Position numbers and translations under genes: made by a program
DNA from: Candidatus Methanoperedens sp.
GTDB lineage: Archaea; Halobacteriota; Methanosarcinia; Methanosarcinales; Methanoperedenaceae
DNA: 11,189 nucleotides
NCBI GenBank assembly: GCA_023249275.1
Contig: JAHFCV010000069.1
Span: 1-11,189, forward strand
Direction: 5' to 3'
Shown: positions 5,550 through 10,873 of the stretch, piece by piece
Position numbering within the stretch: position 1 is the first letter of the stretch
How the letters are laid out: the number at the start of each line of letters is the position of its first letter
The notes under the pieces: generated by a model
Seen by the model: the letters and a program-made list of their open reading frames with translations, nothing else
What the model was told of the DNA's origin: nothing
The model's database searches: none

Positions 5550-6386
5550 TCACTCTCCTGCCAGCTTCAATCTACCGAGCTTCGGCTCGTAGCATAGCCC
5601 CTCGGTCATGAGTCTCTTAACGATGCTATCGAGGTCAAGCATCGCATGGCCCCAGTTCTTGAGCGTGGCTGCGATTGCGCCAATTTCGGCACCTTTGCCA
5701 GAGTCGTTCTCTTTGATGGCCCTGACTACGAGAGCATCCGCATCACTCGATATACCCTTATCCTGTGCCTTCGGTGCAGGCGATTGAGCCGCAGGAGGCT
5801 TGGGGAGATTTGCAGGCCCACCCTTCATGGACAGCAGGACAGCCTTAACTATCTCTTTGTAGTTCTCCCGACTGGGGTACGCCGTTTCCACTTCCAGCCC
5901 TAAGACCGAATTGGTCTTGAGCGCTGACAGCCTGTCGAGTGTTGCTTTTGCGGTTTCAAGCAGCCAGGTATCCCTTACATTCTCATCAACGACCGCAATC
6001 TGTTCAGCGCGGATGCTCGTGAGCACGGCATTCTCATTGGTCGTGAACAGGGATATCTTGCCGACAACCGCCACGAACGCGGGGAGCTTGCTTGTTAACT
6101 CCTGCATCATCTTGGCAGCTTCCGGCTGATACTGCCCTGCAGTTACGAAGAATACCCCTGTCGGGTCAGAAACCCGCATCCTGTAGAAGCTTGCATCACT
6201 GCCGATGTCGTCTATCTCCGTTGCAGTGCCAACGACCATTACCCTGGCTGCTTTAAGACCGGTTTGGGTGAGGTATAACTGGCTCTCATACTGGTCGGCG
6301 CCTTTCTTCGGGACCACGATAGCTGTAGTCCTCAACTCTGCCGCGAAGAGCCTCGCAGCCTTCATCCTTTCAAAGTTTCCTGCCAT
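5550..6386 (-). CDS. RPA-associated protein (RPA32-like, COG3390 type)
   Basis: In euryarchaea this protein is encoded next to RPA, probably forming a complex on single-stranded DNA. The 278-aa product has a predicted OB fold at residues about 43-135 (ARVMVVGTATEID, FYRMRVSDPTGVFFVTAG, AFVAVVGKISLF), a helical section, a Pro/Ala linker (about 200-220), and a C-terminal winged-helix domain (DALVVRAIKEND, then TLKNWGHAMLDLDSIVKRLMTEGLCYEP), the layout of RPA32 and its archaeal relatives. I choose ATG 6386 because GGAGG lies seven bases ahead; a GTG two codons earlier would leave no room for it. It starts two bases after the RPA stop, so the two are likely translated together. Confidence 0.9.
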   Translation of the reverse strand: MAGNFERMKAARLFAAELRTTAIVVPKKGADQYESQLYLTQTGLKAARVMVVGTATEIDDIGSDASFYRMRVSDPTGVFFVTAGQYQPEAAKMMQELTSKLPAFVAVVGKISLFTTNENAVLTSIRAEQIAVVDENVRDTWLLETAKATLDRLSALKTNSVLGLEVETAYPSRENYKEIVKAVLLSMKGGPANLPKPPAAQSPAPKAQDKGISSDADALVVRAIKENDSGKGAEIGAIAATLKNWGHAMLDLDSIVKRLMTEGLCYEPKLGRLKLAGE

Positions 6387-6388
6387 AT

Positions 6389-7330
6389 TCACGCCTCCGC
6401 TGCTGCAAGAAGTGCATCTACCTGATTCGATACATCCGCCCTGAACGGCTTGATTGAATCGACTATGAGGTTCTTGTCGACCTGGACACCGGTTACTTCG
6501 AAATAGGAACCTATTATTTTGCGCCCCATCTCATCCGCAACCGTTCCTACATCAAGCGCTTCTGTTGCGATTTCCCTCGCCTTATCCAGAGTGATACCTG
6601 TTAACTCTTCGGTCAACTTCCTGTTGAGAATTACATCATGCGAAGCGATGCCATCATCGATTACGCCCTTGATTCTCAGGTCGTAGGTGCCCTCGACTTT
6701 CCCGTGCTCGCCACACGAACCCTTTGACAGGGATCTGTTGCATTCTGGGCAGCGCTTTATCAAGCCCGAACCCTGCTGCAAGTCCACCATTGCGCCGACT
6801 ATGGTGACGAGTTTCTTGGCGACAGTGATATCTCCCTGGTATGGCAGTATTTCGGAGTTCTTGTTGATCTTGATGGACATTCTGCCCTGCCATTCAGACG
6901 TCACCACATTCTTGAAGGTATAGCACTTGCCTTCTTCAAGTACCGGAGAGCCGCCTGACTTCCAGGTCGTGAACACTATGGTGCCGGTCTCATCACCGAG
7001 CACGCCTGTCTGGAGTATCTTCTCATGGCGCGCGTCCCAGAGGATCGATACCCTGGCATTGAAAGTGCACCACTTGTTGTCCTCTACCAGTTCGGCTATC
7101 TTGACCGGGTTCTGATTGGCGAAGCCGGCGTTGGCAAAAAACTCGTCCTGGTTTATGTTGTGGACTTTCAGGAAGTAGTTGATGACGTTCCTGCGCGCCT
7201 CATTTATCGGCACCCTGAACTTGTTCACAAGGGCAGACAGCCTTTCGGTTATGTCTTTCTCTTGTAGCTGTACGTTCACTTTCGCGAACCTTTCCTTTAT
7301 TTCTAAAGATGTTTCTTGTATTTTTTCCAT
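6389..7330 (-). CDS. rpa: replication protein A, zinc-finger type
   Basis: RPA coats single-stranded DNA during replication, repair and recombination. The 313-aa protein has a helical N-terminal part (1-70, ERLSALVNKFRVPINEARRNVINYF), a first OB fold (about 76-165, with GVLGDETGTIVFTTW and the core strand MSIKINK), and a second OB fold interrupted by a zinc finger CPEC-X8-C-X2-H (C194, C197, C206, H209), as in the methanogen RPAs with zinc fingers. It has two OB folds, so it is a short form; some archaeal RPAs have up to four. I place the start at ATG 7330, five bases after AGGTGA. A GTG three codons upstream would overlap that SD. It begins a three-gene operon that ends at the hairpin terminator. 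Whether this is the host's own RPA or one carried by an element cannot be told from this window. Confidence 0.95.
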   Translation of the reverse strand: MEKIQETSLEIKERFAKVNVQLQEKDITERLSALVNKFRVPINEARRNVINYFLKVHNINQDEFFANAGFANQNPVKIAELVEDNKWCTFNARVSILWDARHEKILQTGVLGDETGTIVFTTWKSGGSPVLEEGKCYTFKNVVTSEWQGRMSIKINKNSEILPYQGDITVAKKLVTIVGAMVDLQQGSGLIKRCPECNRSLSKGSCGEHGKVEGTYDLRIKGVIDDGIASHDVILNRKLTEELTGITLDKAREIATEALDVGTVADEMGRKIIGSYFEVTGVQVDKNLIVDSIKPFRADVSNQVDALLAAAEA

Positions 7331-7578
7331 GTAACTCACCTTTCAATTTTTATATAGGAGGTAAATTATGGGCTGACTGTGGATTTTAACCACATGGAGC
7401 AAATACCCAACCTATAATTTACAACAATAATTTCTGACAAACCCAGGCGGATAATGGTTTGTTTCCCCGCGGGCTCGCGGGCATTTATCTACCCGCCGCC
7501 GCAGTGGCGGTCACGCAAACCCACAAGGGCAAACCTTTATCCAGCCGCAGCGTTTGCCATTATTACTACTCCGACTCT
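7331..7578 (-). promoter_or_regulatory. RPA upstream region with nested dyads and hairpins
   Basis: No gene fits in these 248 bases. Near the gene a TATA-like TATATAAA lies 20-26 bases ahead of the start, which would give an almost leaderless RNA, and a weaker TTAAAAT lies farther back. GTAAATTAT (7361-7369) is repeated inverted as ATAATTTAC (7414-7422), with TGTGG/CCACA (7378-7382, 7390-7394) inside. Farther upstream three GC-rich inverted repeats follow each other: 7466-7481, 7496-7510, and GGCAAAC/GTTTGCC (7528-7534, 7552-7558). The first group could be an RPA autoregulation site and the second a structured RNA leader or weak terminator of the zinc gene. Confidence 0.5.
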
Positions 7579-7746
7579 CTATACGTGGGGCTGCTCTTTC
7601 TTCGTCTCAGCATCAGCCTTGACCTTTCTGGCGCAAACACGTCCATACTCCTGTGGGGCTTTGATCTTGCGACCGCAGCGCTTGCAGTGGTTGTAACCCG
7701 CGGGCGTTAACCCGGTATCTTTGAGTTCTAATTCTGTTGGCATCAT
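7579..7746 (-). CDS. 55-aa zinc-finger protein, DUF6011-like
   Basis: The frame starts with two ATGs (7746 and 7743) behind AGGTGG and ends at TAG 7579-7581; the second ATG has the better SD spacing. Residues 21-40 read CKRCGRKIKAPQEYGRVCAR: a CxxC knuckle, a dozen residues and a third Cys in a G-x-V-C context. This is like the DUF6011-type small zinc proteins (C..CGR.L.....S...G..C) seen in phages and plasmids; the link is recall, not a search. The tail is Lys/Glu-rich. It has its own AT-rich promoter with dyads upstream and is followed by the long RPA leader. A small DNA- or protein-binding regulator is a reasonable guess, unproven. Confidence 0.72.
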   Translation of the reverse strand: MMPTELELKDTGLTPAGYNHCKRCGRKIKAPQEYGRVCARKVKADAETKKEQPHV

Positions 7747-7763
7747 TCCACCTGTTAATTTGT

Positions 7764-7808
7764 AATAGCAATGCTATTGTATAATATAAGTATTACTATT
7801 GTAATACT
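7764..7808. promoter_or_regulatory. AT-rich operator/promoter of the zinc gene
   Basis: Two dyads stand side by side: AATAGC-AAT-GCTATT (7764-7778) and AGTATTAC-TATT-GTAATACT (7789-7808, perfect 8-bp arms). Both contain CTATTGTA (7774 and 7796), 22 bases apart, two helical turns. Between them on the minus strand lies TTATATTATA, a plausible TATA box, so the first dyad falls just downstream of it, where a repressor would act. The position, ahead of a small zinc-finger gene, allows autoregulation. Confidence 0.55.
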
Positions 7809-7812
7809 AAAC

Positions 7813-8220
7813 TTAGGATTCGTTGTGGCTAGTTGTAGGCACTACCTTAGCATCAAGGAGGTCAGTAATCCCGAAACTACACTGTTCGAAATATCGGGCG
7901 AGCCTCTCTTCAGCTTGCTCGATTGCTTCTTCATCGGTCTCAACACCTTCTATGACATAACTGGTGCTGAAAGTAACCGCTCTAGGCTCTCCACGTTCCT
8001 TTGCTCTGAAATCGTACCACTCTGGTAATATGCTTCCATTGTCGGCGAAGAAAGGCATGTCCGGATTATGCTCTACTGCATCCCACATTCCATCCCACCA
8101 ACGGACGAGATCCATCAATATTAAGTTATTATCAATGGATGGTGTGTAATCCAGTGGGCCGCTTGCACACATATCGAGCATGCGGTCGCGCTCTCTCTCA
8201 GTGAGCTTCCTGTGAGCCAT
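7813..8220 (-). CDS. 135-aa unknown acidic protein
   Basis: The start is ATG 8220 (MAHRKLTERERDRM) with a very strong SD, GGGGGAGG, four bases ahead; an open stretch upstream is explained by the 25-aa frame before it. The N-terminal helix is charged. The middle is Trp-rich (DLVRWWDGMWDAVEHNPDMP, residues about 42-61), and the C-terminal half is acidic (GVETDEEAIEQAEERLARYF) and helical. There is no known domain, metal site or membrane segment. It is the last gene of the radC-led block. Confidence 0.8.
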   Translation of the reverse strand: MAHRKLTERERDRMLDMCASGPLDYTPSIDNNLILMDLVRWWDGMWDAVEHNPDMPFFADNGSILPEWYDFRAKERGEPRAVTFSTSYVIEGVETDEEAIEQAEERLARYFEQCSFGITDLLDAKVVPTTSHNES

Positions 8221-8221
8221 A

Positions 8222-8299
8222 CTACCTCCCCCCATGCTTTACCACTGCGCTCGGCAGTAGTCTGAATCTGTTCTTAGTCCTTCTTCTCAACCTTTTCAT
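8222..8299 (-). CDS. 25-aa Arg/Lys-rich microprotein candidate
   Basis: The ATG at 8299 overlaps the stop of the zinc-ribbon gene (ATGA) and its own stop TAG ends one base before the next start (8220). This fits the tight coupling seen throughout the block. The peptide (MKRLRRRTKNRFRLL to residue 15, then a GGR end) is very basic, so it could bind nucleic acid. It might instead act as a short translated link that delivers ribosomes to the next gene. It is too short for similarity to be judged. Confidence 0.42.
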   Translation of the reverse strand: MKRLRRRTKNRFRLLPSAVVKHGGR

Positions 8300-8589
8300 T
8301 CTATCGCTCCTGCTTTAACCAGATCTTCATGCTCTATCTCTTGGCCACATTCAGGGCAGAAATATTTCCGCTGTGGGAACTCCCACCCTTCCCCGCGGCT
8401 GTGCTCATCTGTTATGTTCGGGAATGAAACATAGCCGTGGTCTTCGTAGCGGATCTCTTTTAGGTCCCTCTTACAGTCCGGGCACCTGAAACAAGGTGTC
8501 ACGCCAGCCCTTTCCTGCGGCGCGATGGTATTCGTTTTCATCTGTGTCCTGCACCCCTTTCTTATGTGTGTTTCTTCATCTTCTGACAT
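8296..8589 (-). CDS. 97-aa zinc-ribbon protein
   Basis: It has two CxxC knuckles, CPDC (36-39) and CPEC (78-81), about 38 residues apart, enough for one four-Cys zinc ribbon. Between them is a strand-rich stretch with aromatic residues (YEDHGYVSFPN). The start at 8589 follows the upstream stop directly and lies in the 26-bp duplicated junction, so its first five residues (MSEDE) are the same as those of the gene before it. A second start, M17 at 8541, has AGGA five bases ahead and may be the original one; residues 1-16 would then be an extension gained with the repeat. Possible roles are nucleic-acid binding or protein contact. Confidence 0.78.
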   Translation of the reverse strand: MSEDEETHIRKGCRTQMKTNTIAPQERAGVTPCFRCPDCKRDLKEIRYEDHGYVSFPNITDEHSRGEGWEFPQRKYFCPECGQEIEHEDLVKAGAIE

Positions 8590-8600
8590 TTATATCACCT
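8575..8600 (-). repeat. 26-bp junction repeat, copy 1
   Basis: Perfect copy of 8761-8786. On the minus strand it spans the last three codons of one gene (GTG ATA TAA), the next ATG, and four following codons (TCA GAA GAT GAA), and it includes the SD. It thus supplies stop, SD and start together. Confidence 0.9.
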
Positions 8601-8775
8601 CTGGCTCTGATACTTCGGTTATTTCCACATAATCCATAGCTGCGAAGGTATCGGCTGCTATTCCCCACTCTACAAGTGTGTCTTTGATTGCCTGTTCTTT
8701 TGTTAATCCTGATTGCGTTATTTTAAATTCACCAGTAAACTTTATACTGACTTCGATAATTTCATCTTCTGACAT
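8590..8775 (-). CDS. 61-aa unknown acidic protein
   Basis: Starts at ATG 8775 directly after the preceding stop and ends in the next junction repeat. The product is predicted as a strand pair (IIEVSIKFTGEFKIT, 5-19), a helix (LTKEQAIKDTLVEWGI, 24-39) and a strand (MDYVEITEV). It is acidic and has no Cys. The helix pattern beginning T-K-E-Q-A is common in small phage and plasmid proteins, but I recognise no family. Both its ends are copies of the same 26 bases, so it may have arrived as a cassette between the two repeats. Confidence 0.75.
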   Translation of the reverse strand: MSEDEIIEVSIKFTGEFKITQSGLTKEQAIKDTLVEWGIAADTFAAMDYVEITEVSEPEVI

Positions 8776-8786
8776 TTATATCACCT
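8761..8786 (-). repeat. 26-bp junction repeat, copy 2
   Basis: Copy of 8575-8600, 186 bases away, start to start. It joins the 77-aa gene to the 61-aa gene, again giving stop, SD and ATG in one block. 186 is a multiple of three, so the interval between the copies holds exactly one complete coding unit. Confidence 0.9.
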
Positions 8787-9009
8787 TTGTTTCTTTTAAA
8801 TACTCCAATACTGATTCTTTGAGCCCATCTCCAGGCTTGAAAAATCCATCAACAAAAAACTGCCTTGCATTATCATCCCAGGTTTCAAAGACGACTTCAT
8901 CAGTTTGCGTATCTGTAACCCAGATTCCTAAGCGATCTCTTTCTTCCCACGAATCCACTGCATATCTTTCCATGCCGAGAGCTGTCGCTCGTTCGCTTAC
9001 CTTTAGCAT
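8776..9009 (-). CDS. 77-aa unknown acidic protein
   Basis: I place the start at ATG 9009 (MLKVSERATALGM), eight bases after GGAG; a GTG three codons upstream would overlap that SD. The middle is a strand pair (RLGIWVTDTQTDEVVFETW), followed by DDNARQFFVDGFFKPGDGLKESVLEYLKE, a helix-loop-helix. The protein is acidic and has no Cys. I cannot name a family. It starts 13 bases after the stop of the gene ahead, in the radC block. Confidence 0.78.
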   Translation of the reverse strand: MLKVSERATALGMERYAVDSWEERDRLGIWVTDTQTDEVVFETWDDNARQFFVDGFFKPGDGLKESVLEYLKETKVI

Positions 9010-9022
9010 ACTGACCACTCCT

Positions 9023-9256
9023 TCAGAAATCCGTCAATGCGTTAAAGCCAGCTTTCCGGTTCCACTCTGCTATCTGTTCGTAGTACCCCGCAGATATTGG
9101 GCATACGCACGTTCCTACAGGCAGCCTTTTGAGATGGAAGTCATTGAGAACCATCTCGCGCGCCCCGCTCATGGCGGCGGTTTTTGAGCTTGCATTTACA
9201 TGCCCGACCAGAGTGCTCCCACGAAGCCATACCTGGTATCTCCTTTCTTGCTTCAT
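9023..9256 (-). CDS. 77-aa unknown protein
   Basis: ATG at 9256 follows the TAA of the previous gene with no gap; GGAAGGA in the last codons of that gene is the SD. The protein begins with a strand pair (RRYQVWLRGSTLVGHVNA), then a helix (SSKTAAMSGAREMVLNDF, 23-40), and ends in a Cys pair (C49, C51), a Tyr-rich stretch and a short helix. The layout beta-beta-alpha with an Ala-rich helix suggests a small RNA- or DNA-binding fold, but this is only a shape argument. The family is unknown. Confidence 0.78.
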   Translation of the reverse strand: MKQERRYQVWLRGSTLVGHVNASSKTAAMSGAREMVLNDFHLKRLPVGTCVCPISAGYYEQIAEWNRKAGFNALTDF

Positions 9257-9667
9257 TTAATCCTTCCATTCCCATATAGCTGTTCTATTTGTAGGAACAA
9301 CGCCTCTGGATTCCAGGATTTTGCATCGTCTTTCCAAATCCAGTGCTGCGATCCTGGCTTCTTCAGAATATGCCCAGGGCAATTCGTAATGTTCAACTAC
9401 TTCGCTTTTCCAATAGACGTAACCTACATTATCTATCATCAAGTGCTGGATACCATGAAAGAACGGCCTGATGTAGCCTGTTGTGATCACTGTTTTATAA
9501 AGTTCGTTAAAAACAGCGGTGCCTTCTTCATTCAGAAACCCGTTAACTGCCATTTCAACAAGCTTCAGGTGTATCGGGTCAAGGTCGTCTCCATCATTGG
9601 TACGCTTTAATATTTCACAGGCTTTGTCGCACGTACCCTCTATTTGTTCAATGGATCTATCCGACAT
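9257..9667 (-). CDS. 136-aa conserved-looking helical protein
   Basis: The start ATG 9667 (MSDRSIEQI) has GAGGGA six bases ahead; the open stretch upstream lies in the preceding gene and does not look coding. Residues 6-50 are helical (IEGTCDKACEILKRTNDGDDLDPIHLKLVEMAVNG), then YIRPFFHGIQHL, GYVYWKSEVVEHYELPWAYS (about 83-102) and a final helix ending in NRTAIWEW. This closely spaced aromatic pattern looks conserved, and I have a memory of similar proteins on cyanobacterial plasmids and phages that I cannot verify. No catalytic motif is seen. Confidence 0.83.
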   Translation of the reverse strand: MSDRSIEQIEGTCDKACEILKRTNDGDDLDPIHLKLVEMAVNGFLNEEGTAVFNELYKTVITTGYIRPFFHGIQHLMIDNVGYVYWKSEVVEHYELPWAYSEEARIAALDLERRCKILESRGVVPTNRTAIWEWKD

Positions 9668-9684
9668 TTTAAATCCCTCATTTT

Positions 9685-9879
9685 TTAAAAATAACCAGGA
9701 TCCTCGCAAGTATCCCAATCATCAACATTCACATCGCTAATGCTCATTCCAATTGAATCAAAGAAAGCCTTTACATCTTCTTCTGTCTGAAGATATACGT
9801 CAGTTTCACGAGGCGTCTGTTTGGATTCATCCCATATTTCGACATGGCCGAATCGATTGTACTTCCAGCGGACTGTCAC
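9685..9879 (-). CDS. 64-aa unknown acidic protein
   Basis: I place the start at GTG 9879, which overlaps the radC stop (GTGA) and has GAGG ten bases ahead. A TTG at 9915 would be a longer but weaker choice and would overlap radC by 40 bases. The product has a strand pair (TVRWKYNRFGHVEIWDES) and an acidic C-terminal half (EEDVKAFFDSIGMSISDVNVDDWD). Family unknown. Translational coupling with radC makes a related function possible. Confidence 0.68.
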   Translation of the reverse strand: MTVRWKYNRFGHVEIWDESKQTPRETDVYLQTEEDVKAFFDSIGMSISDVNVDDWDTCEDPGYF

Positions 9880-10562
9880 AAATGCCCAGCCTCTTTCATG
9901 CTGAAATGCCTGCAATCGCCGATTATCACATGGTCAAGCACATCAATGCCCATTATCTTGCCCGTTTCTACCAGTTTCTTTGTGATCTCTATGTCTTCCC
10001 TGCTCGGTGTTGGATCGCCGGATGGATGATTATGGGCCACGATTATATGTGCCGCAGACTCTATCAGGGCGGTGCGGAACACTTCTCTTGGATGTACTAT
10101 GTTCGCATTGAGCGAACCGATGGATACGGTATCTTCTCTGATAATCTGGTTCTTAGTGTCTAAACACAACTCTATAAAAGTCTCCTTCTTTGATTCCCGC
10201 ATTGATGGGTAAAGGCGCCTGTAAACATCCTCGGGGGAGTTGATCTTATGCTTCGACGAACTGTCAAACCTTTCCAGTCTTCTGACCAGCTCAAAACAGG
10301 CTACGATCTGAGCAGCCTTTCCTGACTTAATACCGTGAATCTTCATGAGCTGGGGCGCATCTATTGCGGAGAGCTGCTTTAAGTCGAACTGCGATAGGAC
10401 TCTCTGCGACAGGTTAATTGCATTCTCAGCGACTGAGCCCGATTTAAGGATTATCGACAGAAGCTCGGCATTGCTTAAGGATGCGGGACCAGTGGACATC
10501 AACCGATTGCTCGGTCGATCCCCTGCAGGTATATCTTCGATTCTGAGTTTATATTGTTGCAC
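9876..10562 (-). CDS. radC: RadC-like JAB/MPN domain protein
   Basis: The protein is full length (228 aa; the family is about 220-230). Residues 1-90 form the N-terminal helix-hairpin-helix region (AELLSIILKSG, then MKIHGIKSGKAAQI). Residues 108-226 form a JAB/MPN metalloprotease-like domain with its metal site complete: E131, and the JAMM signature H177-x-H179-x10-D190 in AHNHPSGDPTPSRED. Despite the name, the role of RadC in DNA repair is disputed; mobile elements very often carry it, sometimes in anti-defence or plasmid regions. The start is GTG 10562 with AGGTG four bases ahead. A perfect 7-bp inverted repeat in the leader pairs with that SD. It is the first gene of the leftward block. 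Confidence 0.95.
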   Translation of the reverse strand: MQQYKLRIEDIPAGDRPSNRLMSTGPASLSNAELLSIILKSGSVAENAINLSQRVLSQFDLKQLSAIDAPQLMKIHGIKSGKAAQIVACFELVRRLERFDSSSKHKINSPEDVYRRLYPSMRESKKETFIELCLDTKNQIIREDTVSIGSLNANIVHPREVFRTALIESAAHIIVAHNHPSGDPTPSREDIEITKKLVETGKIMGIDVLDHVIIGDCRHFSMKEAGHL

Positions 10563-10565
10563 AAA

Positions 10566-10589
10566 ACACCTCTTGATATTTCGAGGTGT
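10566..10589 (-). promoter_or_regulatory. inverted repeat covering the radC SD
   Basis: In the radC RNA, ACACCUC and GAGGUGU can form a perfect 7-bp stem with a 10-base loop. The second arm contains AGGUG, the SD of the GTG start four bases later. The folded form would hide the SD; a protein or small RNA could open it. Confidence 0.55.
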
Positions 10590-10789
10590 GGCTTTCCCTG
10601 AACCCGTCTGATTTCAGCACCGCAGTGCGAAATCTGGCGCCAGCCTCATTTGCTATCTAACCGAGGCACCGTTTGAAGTGCGGTTGTGGTCACTGTGAAC
10701 ATTAGACGTCTTTCATGCTCTCAAAAGGTGATGAAAAGCCAAAAAAATGTTTTCAAATCTGAAAATCAGGTGCGTATCTTGTAGGAAGA

Positions 10790-10825
10790 TTATAAAGTAC
10801 TTGGATATCGGGCTCCCTAAATAAT
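10790..10825 (+). promoter_or_regulatory. TATA candidates for aminotransferase
   Basis: TTATAAAG (10790-10797) and TAAATAAT (10818-10825) are possible TATA boxes, giving leaders of about 54 or 26 bases. The sequence does not tell which one is used. Confidence 0.4.
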
Positions 10826-10873
10826 CAAGGTTAGAAACGCTTAACTCGGATTGAAGATTGAAAGGATACCTAC

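Larger units (their letters stand above)
10563..10873. other. intergenic region radC / aminotransferase
   Basis: This is a divergent region with no gene. Near radC it has ACACCTC/GAGGTGT (10566-10572, 10583-10589), which overlaps the SD. Next is an imperfect hairpin at 10610-10634 (GATTTC-A-GCAC, loop CGCA, GTGC-GAAATC, one bulged A), directly followed by the 10-bp palindrome CTGGCGCCAG (10634-10643), then AACCG/CGGTT around 10661-10686. The right part is AT-rich and carries the plus-strand promoter candidates. I see no clear TATA for radC. Confidence 0.5.

Noticed and set aside
7355..7376. Plus-strand GGAGG followed by ATG GGC TGA
   Set aside because: An ideal SD before a two-codon frame; it is on the strand opposite to the genes and most likely chance within the dyad.
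8678..9187. 169-aa plus-strand frame
   Set aside because: It crosses three well-coupled minus-strand genes and has no SD; it is the antisense of their codons.
9880..9915. TTG start for the 64-aa gene
   Set aside because: TTG is rare, lacks a good SD and gives a 40-base overlap with radC; the GTGA overlap fits the local pattern.
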